64,000 nt of DNA from Gammaproteobacteria bacterium 13_2_20CM_66_19 (GTDB lineage Bacteria > Pseudomonadota > Gammaproteobacteria > Steroidobacterales > Steroidobacteraceae): assembly GCA_001914695.1 (NCBI GenBank), contig MNCZ01000099.1, positions 24,833 to 88,832 on the forward strand. Reading direction: 5' to 3'. Positions 9,863-19,572 of the stretch are shown here, piece by piece. A program made the position numbers and the translations under genes. The notes under the pieces are model-generated. The model was not told the origin of the DNA. It did no database searches and was given only the letters and a program-made list of their open reading frames with translations. How positions within the stretch are numbered: the stretch's first letter is position 1; every line of letters starts with the position of its first letter.

Positions 9863-11032
9863 TCAGGCGATGCGCGCCGACAGCACCCCGTCGATGGCGC
9901 CGATCCTCGCGAGGAGCTCCTCGCCGACGCCGCCGTCGGCATCGATGAGCGTGTAGGCGTACTCGCCGCGCGACTTGTTCAGCAGGTCGGCGATATTGAT
10001 CCCATGCGCGGCGAGACAGGTGGAGATCTGGCCTACCATGTTGGGCACGTTGCGGTTGGCGACGCTGAGTCGCGTGGTGTTCGGTACCCTCGGCAGCACC
10101 GCCTCCGGATAGTTGACGCTGTTTCTTATGTTGCCGTTCTCGAGAAAGTCGCGCAGCTGCTCGGCGACCATGACGGCGCAGTTCTCCTCCGCCTCCCCGG
10201 TCGAGGCGCCGAGATGCGGCAGGGTCATCACCCGGGGATGCTCCTTGAGCAGACGGCTCGGGAAATCGCACACGTAGGCATGCAGCCGCCCGGCGTCCAG
10301 AGCCGCGAGCACCGCGGCGCTGTCGACGATGGCGGCGCGCGCGAAGTTGAGCAGCGTCGCGCCGGACCTCGCGAGCGCGAGCCGCGCGCCGTTCACCAGT
10401 GCCTCGGTGCTCTCATTCAGGGGCACGTGCACCGTGATCGCGTCGGAGCGCGTGAACAGGTCTTCGAGGGAGAGTGCCTGTTCGACGCTCGACGACAGCT
10501 GCCAGGCGCGCTGCACGGTGAGCTGCGGATCGTAGCCGAGCACCTTCATGCCGAGCGCCAGCGCCGAATTCGCCACCTCGACGCCGACCGCCCCGAGCCC
10601 CACCACCCCGAGCGTGCGACCGGGGAGCTCGAAGCCGAGGAAGCTCTTCTTGCCCTTCTCGACCGCGGCCTCGATGGCCGCATCGTCCCCCTCGAGGGCA
10701 CGCACGAACAGCCACGCGGGTCCGATGTTGCGCGCCGCCAGCAGCAGCCCCGCCAGCACCAGCTCCTTCACCGCGTTGGCGTTGGCGCCCGGGGTGTTGA
10801 AGACCGGAATGCCGCGCCGGCTCATCTGGTCGATGGGGATGTTGTTCACGCCCGCGCCGGCGCGGCCGATGGCGCGCACGCCCGGCGGGATCGCGAAGTC
10901 GTGCAGGTCGGCCGAGCGCACCAGGATCGCGTCGGGGTTCGTCACCTTCGCGCCGACCTCGTAGCGCTCGCGCGGCAGCCGCGCGAGCCCCCGGCTGCTG
11001 ATCTCGTTGAGCGTCAGGATACGGTAAGCCAT
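9863..11032 (-). CDS. serA: D-3-phosphoglycerate dehydrogenase
   Basis: A 389-residue D-isomer 2-hydroxyacid dehydrogenase with a C-terminal ACT-like domain, consistent with the first enzyme of serine synthesis. Visible features: GRAGAGVNNIPID in the substrate domain, the Rossmann loop GVVGLGAVGVEVANSA, the catalytic Arg region LLNFARAAIVD, and the catalytic His in LPHLGASTGEAEEN. The end (NKSRGEYAYTLIDADG) is the short regulatory domain. It sits directly after serC (6 nt gap), so two serine-pathway enzymes are paired within the gyrA-aroA block. Confidence 0.93.
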   Translation of the reverse strand: MAYRILTLNEISSRGLARLPRERYEVGAKVTNPDAILVRSADLHDFAIPPGVRAIGRAGAGVNNIPIDQMSRRGIPVFNTPGANANAVKELVLAGLLLAARNIGPAWLFVRALEGDDAAIEAAVEKGKKSFLGFELPGRTLGVVGLGAVGVEVANSALALGMKVLGYDPQLTVQRAWQLSSSVEQALSLEDLFTRSDAITVHVPLNESTEALVNGARLALARSGATLLNFARAAIVDSAAVLAALDAGRLHAYVCDFPSRLLKEHPRVMTLPHLGASTGEAEENCAVMVAEQLRDFLENGNIRNSVNYPEAVLPRVPNTTRLSVANRNVPNMVGQISTCLAAHGINIADLLNKSRGEYAYTLIDADGGVGEELLARIGAIDGVLSARIA

Positions 11033-11038
11033 TTGCCT

Positions 11039-12121
11039 TCAGCCGTGGCGGCGCTCGAATTCCTTCATGAAAGCCACCAGGGCCTGCACCCCCTCGAGCG
11101 GCATCGCGTTGTAGAGGCTCGCGCGCATGCCGCCGACGGAGCGATGGCCCTCGAGGTTGGCGAGCCCGGCGCGGCGGGCCTCGGCGACGAAGGTCTCATC
11201 GAGCGAAGGCGTGGCGAGCGTGAAGGGCACGTTCATCCACGAGCGGCACTCCCGCGCGACCGGGTTCGAGTAGAAGCCGGAGCCGTCGATCGCCTGATAG
11301 AGCAGCTCCGCCTTGGCGCGGTTGCGCGCGGCGACCGCACCGAGTCCCCCCTGCGCCCTCAGCCACCGGAACACGAGGCCCGCGCAGTACCACGCGAAGG
11401 TGGGCGGGGTGTTGAGCATCGACCCTGCCTCCGCGATGCCTTTGTAGTCCCACACCGCGGGCGTCCCGGGCCGCGACTTGCCCGTCAGCTCCTCGCGCAC
11501 GATGACGACCGTGAGACCGGCCGGCCCGATGTTCTTCTGCGCCCCCGCGTAGATCAGGCCGAACTTCGACACCTCGAGAGGACGCGAAAGGATCGTCGAG
11601 GACATGTCGGCCACCAGCGGCACGCCGGCGGTGTCGGGCACGTACGGAAACTCCACTCCACCGATCGTCTCGTTGGGCGTGTAGTGCACGTAGGCGGCGC
11701 CCGGGGTGAGGCGCAGCGTCTCGGCGGCAGGCACGGTCGTGTAGCGGGAGGCGCCCTCGTCGGCGACGATGCTCACCTTCCCGGCGAGCCGGCGCGCCTC
11801 GCCGATCGCCTTCTTCGACCAATGGCCGGTATTCAGGTAATCGACGGCGGAGTCGGCGCGCGCGAGGTTCAGTGGCACGGCGGCGAACTGACCCGTTGCG
11901 CCACCCTGCACGAACAGCACCTTGTAGCTCTCGGGAACCGCGAGCAGCTCGCGCAGCAGCCGCTCGGCTTCGCGCGCCACCGCGAGGAAGGGCTTGCTGC
12001 GATGGCTCACCTCCATCACCGAGGCGCCCGAGCCCTGCCAGTCGGTGAGTTCCCCGCGGACCTGTTCGAGGACTTCCAGGGGCAGCGCGGCCGGCCCCGC
12101 TGCGAAGTTGAAGACGCGCAT
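11039..12121 (-). CDS. serC: Phosphoserine aminotransferase
   Basis: A 360-residue class V aminotransferase that converts 3-phosphohydroxypyruvate to phosphoserine (and acts in pyridoxine synthesis). It starts MRVFNFAAGPAALP, the SerC signature, has SVMEVSHRSKPF and VQGGATGQFAAVPLNL, and the PLP-lysine region SKFGLIYAGAQKNIGPAG. It follows gyrA by 3 nt and precedes serA by 6 nt, so the three genes are very likely one transcript. Confidence 0.96.
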   Translation of the reverse strand: MRVFNFAAGPAALPLEVLEQVRGELTDWQGSGASVMEVSHRSKPFLAVAREAERLLRELLAVPESYKVLFVQGGATGQFAAVPLNLARADSAVDYLNTGHWSKKAIGEARRLAGKVSIVADEGASRYTTVPAAETLRLTPGAAYVHYTPNETIGGVEFPYVPDTAGVPLVADMSSTILSRPLEVSKFGLIYAGAQKNIGPAGLTVVIVREELTGKSRPGTPAVWDYKGIAEAGSMLNTPPTFAWYCAGLVFRWLRAQGGLGAVAARNRAKAELLYQAIDGSGFYSNPVARECRSWMNVPFTLATPSLDETFVAEARRAGLANLEGHRSVGGMRASLYNAMPLEGVQALVAFMKEFERRHG

Positions 12122-12124
12122 GGC

Positions 12125-14728
12125 CTAAGTATCTGCGGCCGGCTCGCCGGCGCCGGCCTGCAACTCGCGCTCGGCCGCGGCCTCCTCTTCGCCCGTATCC
12201 AGGCTCTCGACGCGCCCGATCCCGGCGAGCCGCTCGCCTTCGCCGAGCCGGATGAGCCGCACTCCCTGGGTGTTGCGACCCTGCACGGAGATCTCGTCCA
12301 CCGCGGTGCGCACCAGCGCGCCGGTGGAGCTGATCAGCATGATCTCCTGCCCCGGCATCACCTGCAGCGCCGCCACCGTGTCGCCGTTGCGGTCGGAAGT
12401 CTGCAACGCGATCACGCCCTGGCCGCCGCGGCCGTGCACGGGAAACTCCGCGAGCGGGGAGCGCTTGCCGTAGCCGGCGGCGGAGCCGGTGAGCACGTGC
12501 CCCTCGCCGACCACGATCAGCGAGATCAGCTGCTGGCCGCTACCCAAGCGTATGCCGCGCACCCCGGCCGCTTCGCGCCCCATGTAGCGCACTTCGCTCT
12601 CGTGGAAGCGGATGGCCTTGCCGCCGCTCGACACCAGTATGATCTCGCGCTCGCCGTCGGTGAGCGCCACCCCGACCAGCTGATCGTTGTCGTGCAGGTC
12701 GACCGCGATGATGCCGGTGGAGCGCGGGCGCGAGAAGGCGCTGAGCGGCGTCTTCTTCACCGTGCCGGCGCGGGTGGCCATGAACACGAAGTGCTGCTCG
12801 TCGTACTGCTTGATCGGCAGCAGCGCGTTGATCTTCTCGCCCTCCTCCAGCGGCAGCAGATTCACCATGGGCTTGCCGCGCGCGCCGCGGCCCGCCTGCG
12901 GCAGCTCGTAGACCTTGAGCCAATACACCTTGCCGCGGTTGGAGAAGCACAGCACGGTGTCGTGGGTGTGGGCGACGAACAGCTTCTCGACGAAGTCCTC
13001 GTCCTTGACGGCGGTGGCGCTCTTGCCGCGACCGCCCCGGCGCTGGGTCTGATACTCGGTGAGCGGCTGGCTCTTGGCGTAACCGGCGTGCGACAGCGTC
13101 ACCACCACGTCCTGAGGCTCGATCAGGTCTTCGGTGGTGAGGTCGAGGTGATCGCGATTGATCTCCGTGCGGCGCGCATCGCCGTAGTTCGTGCGGATCT
13201 CGAGCAGCTCCTCGCGCACCACCTGGGTGAGCCGCTCGGGGCGCGCCAGGATGTCGCTGAGGTCCTGGAGCTGCGCGAGGAGCTCGCGGTACTCGGCGAC
13301 GATCTTGTCCTGCTCGAGCCCGGTGAGCCGGTGCAGCCGCATGTCGAGGATCGCCTGCGCCTGCGCGTCGGACAGCCGGTAGGCCCCGCCGGCGAGTCCG
13401 GCCTCGGCCGGCAGCTCCCGCGGGCGCGTGGAGATGGCGCCGGCGCGCTCGAGCAGCTCGCTCACGATGCCCGGCGGCCAGGAGCGCGCGAGCAGCCCCG
13501 CGCGCGCCTCGGCGGGCGAGGCGGCGGCCTTGATGAGCGCGATCACTGCATCGATGTTGGCGAGCGCGACCGCGAGGCCCTCGAGGATGTGCGCCCGCTC
13601 GCGCGCCTTGGCGAGGTCGAAGATCGTCCGCCGGGTGACGACCTCACGCCGGTGGCGGATGAACGCCTCCAGCATCTCCTTCAGCGACATCAGCTTCGGC
13701 TGGCCGTCCTGGAGCGCCACCATGTTGATGCCGAACACCGTCTCCAAAGGCGTCTGGGCATACAGGTTGTTGAGGACGATCTCGGTGACCTCGCCGCGGC
13801 GCAGCTCGATCACGATGCGCATGCCGTCCTTGTCGGATTCGTCGCGCAGCCCGTCGCCGGCGATGCCGTCGATCTGCTTCTCGCGCACCAGCTCCGCGAT
13901 GCGCTCGATGAGGCGCGCTTTGTTCACCTGGTAGGGGAGCTCGGTCACCACGATCGCCTGGCGATCGCCCCGGCCGATGTCCTCGATGCTGACCCGCGCG
14001 CGCACCGACAGGCGCCCCCGCCCGGTGCGATAGGCGGTGGCGATCTCCTGCGCGCCGTTGATGATGCCGCCGGTCGGGAAGTCCGGCCCCGGCATGTGCT
14101 GCATGAGCGAGGCGAGCGGCAGCGACGGATCCTCGAGCAGCGCCAGGCACGCATCGACGGTCTCCGTGAGATTGTGCGGCGGAATGTTGGTCGCCATGCC
14201 GACCGCAATGCCGGTCTGACCGTTCACCAGCAGGTTCGGGATGCGCGTCGGCAGCACCGAGGGCTCGAGCTCGGTCTCGTCGTAGTTGGGCGTGAATTCG
14301 ACGGTTTCCTTGGCGATGTCGGCCAGCAGCTCGTGCGCGATGCGCGACATGCGCACTTCGGTGTAGCGCATGGCCGCCGGCGGATCGCCGTCGACCGAGC
14401 CGAAATTGCCCTGGCCGTCGACCAGCAGGTAGCGGAGCGAGAACGGCTGCGCCATGCGCACGATGGTGTCGTACACCGCGCTCTCGCCGTGCGGGTGGTA
14501 CTTGCCGATCACGTCGCCCACCACGCGGGCGGACTTCTTATAGGCCTTGTTCCAGTCGTTGCCGAGCTCGCGCATGGCGTGCAGCACGCGGCGGTGCACG
14601 GGCTTGAGTCCATCACGGACGTCGGGCAGCGCCCGCCCGACGATCACGCTCATGGCATAGTCGAGATAGGACTGCCGCATCTCTCCTTCGAGACTGACCA
14701 GCAGCACTTCACGGGCGATTTCGGCCAT
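12125..14728 (-). CDS. gyrA: DNA gyrase subunit A
   Basis: The breakage-reunion subunit of gyrase. The catalytic Tyr lies in [10 protein letters not shown], and the quinolone-region motif [18 protein letters not shown] has Ser at the classic position. The C-terminal domain has the GyrA box [10 protein letters not shown] and six beta-pinwheel blades. The ATG at 14728 ([10 protein letters not shown]) matches family starts; an in-frame GTG at 14749 would add seven residues but has no spaced ribosome site. The acidic C-terminal tail ends close to the serC start. Confidence 0.96.
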   Translation of the reverse strand: MAEIAREVLLVSLEGEMRQSYLDYAMSVIVGRALPDVRDGLKPVHRRVLHAMRELGNDWNKAYKKSARVVGDVIGKYHPHGESAVYDTIVRMAQPFSLRYLLVDGQGNFGSVDGDPPAAMRYTEVRMSRIAHELLADIAKETVEFTPNYDETELEPSVLPTRIPNLLVNGQTGIAVGMATNIPPHNLTETVDACLALLEDPSLPLASLMQHMPGPDFPTGGIINGAQEIATAYRTGRGRLSVRARVSIEDIGRGDRQAIVVTELPYQVNKARLIERIAELVREKQIDGIAGDGLRDESDKDGMRIVIELRRGEVTEIVLNNLYAQTPLETVFGINMVALQDGQPKLMSLKEMLEAFIRHRREVVTRRTIFDLAKARERAHILEGLAVALANIDAVIALIKAAASPAEARAGLLARSWPPGIVSELLERAGAISTRPRELPAEAGLAGGAYRLSDAQAQAILDMRLHRLTGLEQDKIVAEYRELLAQLQDLSDILARPERLTQVVREELLEIRTNYGDARRTEINRDHLDLTTEDLIEPQDVVVTLSHAGYAKSQPLTEYQTQRRGGRGKSATAVKDEDFVEKLFVAHTHDTVLCFSNRGKVYWLKVYELPQAGRGARGKPMVNLLPLEEGEKINALLPIKQYDEQHFVFMATRAGTVKKTPLSAFSRPRSTGIIAVDLHDNDQLVGVALTDGEREIILVSSGGKAIRFHESEVRYMGREAAGVRGIRLGSGQQLISLIVVGEGHVLTGSAAGYGKRSPLAEFPVHGRGGQGVIALQTSDRNGDTVAALQVMPGQEIMLISSTGALVRTAVDEISVQGRNTQGVRLIRLGEGERLAGIGRVESLDTGEEEAAAERELQAGAGEPAADT

Positions 14729-14776
14729 CGAAGGGCTTGAGTCCCCCACCTTATCCGGCGGCGAAATAAAACGGCA

Positions 14777-14785
14777 ATTCTATCA
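14777..14785 (-). promoter_or_regulatory. Candidate extended -10 promoter for gyrA
   Basis: On the minus strand TGATAGAAT forms an extended -10 element (TG, one base, TAGAAT) about 50 nt upstream of the gyrA ATG. No good -35 is visible upstream, as expected for an extended -10 promoter. The assignment rests on sequence match only. Confidence 0.45.
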
Positions 14786-14841
14786 CGCGAGCGCCGCCGC
14801 CCCGGGGCCTGACGGCCCCGCGAGGCGGCGGGCGAGCGCCT

Positions 14842-15162
14842 TCAGGCGCCCGGGGCTCTGTAGGTGAGCTTCTTCGTCAGCGCGCGATCGGTCTCCTCAA
14901 CGGTGAGAAGCGCCGTGGTCCGGGTTCTGGCGATACCGGTCGCGGATACGGCGAGGGAAAGCGCCGCCGCGCTCACCGTGTCGGGGAACTCCGCAATCAC
15001 GACGACGTCGCTGTCGCCGAGCGCGAAGTAGAAGGCCTCGACCTTCCCCTCGAGGCTCTCGACCGCCTTGACGACTGCCTGCTTGCGACCGGACGCCTTG
15101 TCTTTCTGCAGGCCGCGCAAGCCTTCGGCCGAATAGGCCGCCTGGATGAGGTACTTGGGCAT
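14842..15162 (-). CDS. GYD domain protein
   Basis: A 106-residue protein started at the ATG at 15162, with AAGGAG 9 nt upstream. MPKYLIQAAYSAEGLRGL, the EAFYFALGDSDVVVIAEFPD core and a helical end match the GYD family, small ferredoxin-fold proteins of unknown function (related to dimeric alpha-beta barrel proteins). It sits alone between gyrA and a divergent amidohydrolase, so context gives no clear role. Confidence 0.75.
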   Translation of the reverse strand: MPKYLIQAAYSAEGLRGLQKDKASGRKQAVVKAVESLEGKVEAFYFALGDSDVVVIAEFPDTVSAAALSLAVSATGIARTRTTALLTVEETDRALTKKLTYRAPGA

Positions 15163-15193
15163 GGTGTGCTCCTTGGTGAAAACCGCGCCGCAC

Positions 15194-15223
15194 ATTCTAA
15201 GCCCGCCCATGCACCGATATACT
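15194..15223. promoter_or_regulatory. Candidate overlapping divergent promoters
   Basis: The 120-nt gap between the GYD gene and the amidohydrolase contains TATACT on the plus strand (15218-15223), with TTCTAA 17 nt upstream, and TAGAAT on the minus strand (15194-15199). Both are plausible -10 boxes for the two divergent genes; the -35 boxes are poor. Confidence 0.35.
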
Positions 15224-15282
15224 GCGCGTAAGCGCTTCGCGCTCATCGCGACAGCTCTCGGGGAGTCACCGCTGGGAAAACC

Positions 15283-16626
15283 GTGTCCACCAGGCAACCG
15301 GCCGACCTGCTGATCGAAGCCCGCTGGCTGCTGCCGATCGCGCCCGCGAACGTCGCTCTTGCCGAGCACGCGCTCGCGGTATCGGCGGGACGCATCCTCG
15401 CGGTGGGTCCCGCGGCGGAGCTGCGCGAGCGCTTCGAGGCCCGCGAGCACGTAGTGCGTTCGCGCCATGTGCTGCTGCCCGGCCTGGTGAACGCCCACAC
15501 GCACGCCAGCCACGCGCTGCTCCGGGGCCTCCCGGTGCGCGGTCCGCGCTCATCCTGGCTGCGCGAGACCCTCGCGCCCATCGAGCGGCGCTGCCTGAGC
15601 GCCGACTTCGTGCGCGACGGAACCCGGCTCGCGCTCGCGGAGATGCTGCGCGCCGGGATCACCTGCTTCGCGGACCTGAGTCTCCATCCGGAGGAGGCCG
15701 CGCGCGCTGCGGCCGCGGCGCACGTGCGCGCGGCGATCGCACTGCCGGTCTCGGAAGCCCCCACCCCGTGGGCGGAGAGTGCGACCGCACATCTCGCCCG
15801 CGCCGAACGGCTCTGGGACGAGTACCGGTCGGACCCGCGGATCGCGCTTTACTTCGCGCCGCTCGTCTCGCACGGTATGAGCGAGGCGCTGCTCACGCGA
15901 GTGCGGCGCGTGGCCGATGAGCTCGACGCCCGCATCGCGCTGCACCTCGAGGAATTTGCCGCTCTGACGGAGCCTTCCGGGCCCGGGCCGCAGGGCGCGC
16001 CTGGCGTCGAGGACAGCGCGCGCGCGCCGCCCGGCTCAGGGTGGCTGCGCCAGCTCAGGGCACTCGGCCTGCTGCGCGCCGGATTCACCGCGATCGGCGC
16101 CACGGTCTGCGATGAGGCGGATCTGGAACTCCTCTCCCGCCACGGCGCGAGCGTGGTCAGCTGTCCGCAGGCGGATCTGCGCCTCGGCGCGCGTGTCCCG
16201 GTCGTGGCGAGGGGCGTCGATCGCGGCGCGCTCGGCACCGACAGTCCGGCCGCGGCCGGCGCGCTCGACGTGCTCACCGAAGCGCGCACCGCGGCGCTCG
16301 TCTGCGGCGTAGATGCGGCGCAGGCGCTGCGCATGGCGACGCTCGGCGGCGCCGCGGCGCTCGGGCTTGCCGCGAGGATCGGCTCGCTCGAGCCCGGCAA
16401 GGCGGCCGATCTCGCCTGCATCGATCTCGGGGGGCTCAGCGGCGCTCCGGGCTCAGGCGTCCACGACGCGATCGTGTTCGGGGCCGCCCGCGGCCAGGTG
16501 AGCGATGTGTGGACGGCCGGGCGGGCGGCGCTCTGCGCCGGGCGCCTCGTGGCACTCGATGAGGAGGAGCTCGCCGCGCTCCCCATGCGCTGGGCGGAGC
16601 GCATCGGGATGGAGGCCGCCGCGTGA
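15283..16626 (+). CDS. TRZ/ATZ-type amidohydrolase with an altered active site
   Basis: A 447-residue protein of the adenosine/SAH/MTA deaminase-like amidohydrolase family, with GTG start at 15283. In Pseudomonas a homologue likewise sits between gyrA and ubiG. Metal-ligand motif HTH (His72, His74) is present, as are a His221-x-x-Glu224 motif and Asp320 in LGTDSP. However, the strand that normally carries a conserved active-site His (as in VHMTQ) reads IGATVC, with Gly272 at the aligned position, and the following HCPESN-like segment reads SCPQAD. Normal nucleoside deaminase activity is therefore doubtful. It overlaps ubiG by 4 nt. Confidence 0.82.
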   Translation: MSTRQPADLLIEARWLLPIAPANVALAEHALAVSAGRILAVGPAAELRERFEAREHVVRSRHVLLPGLVNAHTHASHALLRGLPVRGPRSSWLRETLAPIERRCLSADFVRDGTRLALAEMLRAGITCFADLSLHPEEAARAAAAAHVRAAIALPVSEAPTPWAESATAHLARAERLWDEYRSDPRIALYFAPLVSHGMSEALLTRVRRVADELDARIALHLEEFAALTEPSGPGPQGAPGVEDSARAPPGSGWLRQLRALGLLRAGFTAIGATVCDEADLELLSRHGASVVSCPQADLRLGARVPVVARGVDRGALGTDSPAAAGALDVLTEARTAALVCGVDAAQALRMATLGGAAALGLAARIGSLEPGKAADLACIDLGGLSGAPGSGVHDAIVFGAARGQVSDVWTAGRAALCAGRLVALDEEELAALPMRWAERIGMEAAA

Positions 16627-17330
16627 GCGCACCCGCGGGCGCAAACGCCGACCGCGCGGAGCTCGCGCGGTTCGAGGCCGCCGCCGCGGGGTTCTGGGAT
16701 CTGCAGGGAGAGTTCCGGCCGCTGCACCTCATCAACCCGGTGCGGCTCGAATTCATCGCCGAGCGCGCAAGGCTCGCGCACCAGCGGGTGCTCGATGTCG
16801 GCTGCGGCGGCGGGCTCCTCGCCGAGGCGCTCGCGCGCGCCGGCGCACGCGTCACCGCCATCGATCTCGCGCCCGGAATGATCGAGGTGGCGCGGCTGCA
16901 CGCGGCGCAGGGCTCCCTCGCCATCGACTACCGCGTCGCCGCCGCAGAGGAGCTCGCGGCGGCGGAGCCTCGAGCCTTTGACGTCGTGACCTGCATGGAG
17001 ATGCTCGAGCACGTGCCCGAGCCCGCAGCGATGGTGGCGACGCTCGCGCGCGCGCTGCGCCCGGGCGGCGCGCTCTTTGTCTCGACGCTCAACCGCAACC
17101 TCCGCTCGTTCCTCCTGGCCATCGTCGGCGCGGAGTATCTGCTCAAGTTGATTCCTCGCGGCACGCACGAGTACGAGCGGCTCATCCGGCCCGCGGAGCT
17201 GGCCCGCTGGGCGCGCTCCGCCGGGCTCGAGCTGCGCTCGATGGCGGGCCTCGAGCTCAACCCCTTCACCGCGCGCGCAGCGCTCACTCGCAGCGTCGCG
17301 GTGAACTACCTGGCGCATTTCGGGCGATGA
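16623..17330 (+). CDS. ubiG: Ubiquinone biosynthesis O-methyltransferase
   Basis: A 235-residue SAM methyltransferase that performs both O-methylations in ubiquinone synthesis. The GTG start overlaps the upstream stop (GTGA). The SAM-binding motif is VLDVGCGGGLLAEALARAGA; later family blocks are DVVTCMEMLEHVPEP, FVSTLNRN and the membrane-interacting stretch around LLAIVGAEYLLKLIPRGTH. It overlaps rmuC by 4 nt, so amidohydrolase-ubiG-rmuC look translationally coupled. Confidence 0.95.
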   Translation: MSAPAGANADRAELARFEAAAAGFWDLQGEFRPLHLINPVRLEFIAERARLAHQRVLDVGCGGGLLAEALARAGARVTAIDLAPGMIEVARLHAAQGSLAIDYRVAAAEELAAAEPRAFDVVTCMEMLEHVPEPAAMVATLARALRPGGALFVSTLNRNLRSFLLAIVGAEYLLKLIPRGTHEYERLIRPAELARWARSAGLELRSMAGLELNPFTARAALTRSVAVNYLAHFGR

Positions 17331-18724
17331 CGACGCTCGCCGTTCTCCTCGTCGCCGCGGCCGCGCTCGCCACCGGCGCGGTGCTCGGTGCCCTGGTGGT
17401 GCAGCTGCGCGCCGCGGGTCGCATCGAGGCGCTGCGGATCGAGCTCGCCGCCGCGAGCGTGCGACTCGAGGCGAGCGCCCTCAATGAAGCCGATCGCCTG
17501 AAGCTCCTCGAGGAATCCGAGACGCGGCTGCGCGCCGCGTTCGACTCGCTCGCGGGAGAGACGCTGCGCACGAACAGCGAGCTCTTCCTGCGCCTCGCGC
17601 GCGAGGCGCTGGGACGCGACCAGGCCGTGGCTGCCGGCGCGCTCCGGGAGCGCGAGCTCGCCATCGAGCAGCTGGTGCAGCCGCTGCGCGCCGCGCTCGA
17701 GCGCACCGAGGCGCAGGTGCAATCCCTCGAGTGCGAGCGCCGCGAGGCCTTTGCGACTCTCCGCACCCAGATCGAGACGCTCGCCGGCGGACAGGCGCAG
17801 CTGCAGCGCGAGACGCGCAACCTCGCCACCGCGCTCCGCCGTCCCGAGGTGCGCGGCCGCTGGGGCGAGCTGACGCTTCGCCGCCTGGTCGAGCTCGCCG
17901 GCCTCACCGAGCACTGCGACTTCACCGAGCAGCTGCAGGTGGTGGGCGAGGACGGCTCGCTCCGTCCCGATCTCGTCGTGCACATGCCCGACGCGCGCGA
18001 TCTCGTGATCGACGCCAAGACGCCGCTCGAGGCCTTTCTCACCGCCCTCGAGGCGCAGAGCGAGGAGGAGCGCCGCGAGGCGCTCAGGCGCCACGCGCAG
18101 CAGGTCGAGACGCGGGTGCGCGAGCTCGCCTCCAAGGAGTACTGGACGCAGTTCGAGCGCAGCCCCGAGTTCGCGGTGCTGTTCCTGCCGGGCGATCAGT
18201 TCCTCTCCGCAGCTCTCGGCGAGCGTCCGGAGCTGCTCGAGACCGCGCTCGGCCAGAATGTGATCATCGCCACGCCGTCGACGCTGATTGCGCTGCTCAA
18301 GGCGGTCGCCTACGGCTGGCGGCAGGCGGCAGTCGCGCACAACGCCGCGCTGATCCGCGACTTGGGTCAGGAGCTCTACCGGCGGCTCGCCACCTTCAAC
18401 GGCCATCTCGGGCGGATGGGACAACGTCTCGCCACCGCGGTTGAGGCCTACAACGCGGCCGTCGGCTCGCTCGAGCGCCACGTGCTGCCGCAGGCGCGTC
18501 GCTTCGGCGAGCTCGGCGTCACGGCGGACGCGCCGCTCCCGGAGCTCGAGCCGATCGTGCAGCTCACGCGCAGCCCCGGTGGCCCGAGCGCAGCGGAGCG
18601 ACCGACCGCCTCACCGCCCGCCGGCGCGCCCGTCGCCGCGCCCGTCGCCGCCCCCGGAGAGGACACGCCGGGCGTCGCCCAGCCCGGAGGCAGCCCGGGC
18701 GCGAGCAATGCCCGACAGGCCTGA
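17327..18724 (+). CDS. rmuC: DNA recombination protein RmuC
   Basis: A 465-residue RmuC, a predicted membrane-anchored nuclease-like protein that limits inverted-repeat recombination. It has one N-terminal membrane helix (LAVLLVAAAALATGAVLGAL), a long Ala/Glu/Arg-rich coiled coil to about residue 150, and the conserved nuclease-fold core (RGRWGELTLRRLVELAGL, LVIDAKTPLEAFL, VLFLPGDQFLSAAL). The last 60 residues are Ala/Pro-rich with short internal repeats. It overlaps the next gene by 17 nt. Confidence 0.92.
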   Translation: MTTLAVLLVAAAALATGAVLGALVVQLRAAGRIEALRIELAAASVRLEASALNEADRLKLLEESETRLRAAFDSLAGETLRTNSELFLRLAREALGRDQAVAAGALRERELAIEQLVQPLRAALERTEAQVQSLECERREAFATLRTQIETLAGGQAQLQRETRNLATALRRPEVRGRWGELTLRRLVELAGLTEHCDFTEQLQVVGEDGSLRPDLVVHMPDARDLVIDAKTPLEAFLTALEAQSEEERREALRRHAQQVETRVRELASKEYWTQFERSPEFAVLFLPGDQFLSAALGERPELLETALGQNVIIATPSTLIALLKAVAYGWRQAAVAHNAALIRDLGQELYRRLATFNGHLGRMGQRLATAVEAYNAAVGSLERHVLPQARRFGELGVTADAPLPELEPIVQLTRSPGGPSAAERPTASPPAGAPVAAPVAAPGEDTPGVAQPGGSPGASNARQA

Positions 18725-19544
18725 GGCGCCCGCCGCCCGCGCCCTCGCCTGGCTCTACTCCCCTCGGGCGTTGCGCGAGCCGCTCGCGACGCTCTTCGCC
18801 CTCGAGCGCGAGATCGGCGAGAGTCTCCGCCCCGGCCTCGACACCCAACTCGCCCACGCGCGCCTCGCGTGGTGGCGAGAGGAGTGCGAGCGCTCCACGC
18901 AGGCACGCCCGAGCCACCCACTCACCCGCGAGCTCGGCGCGCTGTTTGCGGCCTCGGGGCTCGCGCCGCCCGCAGGCCTCGCGGGACTGGTCGACATCGC
19001 CGTGTGGGACCTGGCCGCGGCGACTTTCGGAACGCGCCGCGAGCTCGAGGGCTATTGTGAGCGCTGGAGCGCCGCCATGATCGAGCCGGCGGTGCAGCTC
19101 GCCGCGCCGGCGGCGGCGGCGGAGCCCGCGCGCGCCCTCGGCCGGAGCCTGCGCGAGATCGAGCTGCTGCTCTCGCTCGCGAGCGATGCGCGGCTCGGAC
19201 GGCTGCGGCTGTCGCTCGATGAGCTCGAGCGCGCCCCGGCGACGCCGGAGGAGCTCGCGCGGCCGCCGTGGCCGGCGGCCCTTGCGGAGCTGGTGCGGGC
19301 GCGGCACCGCCAGGCGCGGGCGGCGCTCGAGGCGAGCGTCGCTGCGCTTCCGCCCCTGGCGCAGCCGCCGCTGCGCGGTCTCATCGTCTGGGCCGCCGTG
19401 AGGCGCGCGCACTCGCGGCGCGCGGAACGCCGCTTGCCGCGCGCGAGCCTCTCGCGCGAGCATCACGCGCCGCTCGACGGCTGGTGCGCGTGGCGCGCCG
19501 CGCGGCGGGCGGACGCCGGACGCGGCTTCGCCCGATCAGGCTGA
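18708..19544 (+). CDS. Squalene/phytoene synthase-like protein (NDUFAF6 type)
   Basis: A 278-residue all-alpha protein with the squalene/phytoene synthase fold pattern: TLFALEREIGESL, HARLAWWREECERS, YCERWSAAMIEP and RALGRSLREIELLLSLASDARLGRL. The Asp-rich motifs that bind prenyl diphosphate and magnesium in true synthases are absent; the first region reads EREIGES. It therefore resembles the NDUFAF6-like branch, linked to respiratory complex I assembly in eukaryotes, rather than a terpene synthase. It starts inside the end of rmuC. The function in bacteria is unknown to me. Confidence 0.7.
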   Translation: MPDRPEAPAARALAWLYSPRALREPLATLFALEREIGESLRPGLDTQLAHARLAWWREECERSTQARPSHPLTRELGALFAASGLAPPAGLAGLVDIAVWDLAAATFGTRRELEGYCERWSAAMIEPAVQLAAPAAAAEPARALGRSLREIELLLSLASDARLGRLRLSLDELERAPATPEELARPPWPAALAELVRARHRQARAALEASVAALPPLAQPPLRGLIVWAAVRRAHSRRAERRLPRASLSREHHAPLDGWCAWRAARRADAGRGFARSG

Positions 19545-19572
19545 GCCCAAGCGAGAGGAGCGCTGAACCTTA

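Noticed and set aside
8633-14740. A 2035-codon open frame on the plus strand across aroA, pheA, serA, serC and gyrA
   Set aside because: It is antisense to five well-conserved genes, has Arg/His/Ala-rich low-complexity content and no domain. Long stop-free antisense frames are expected at this GC content.
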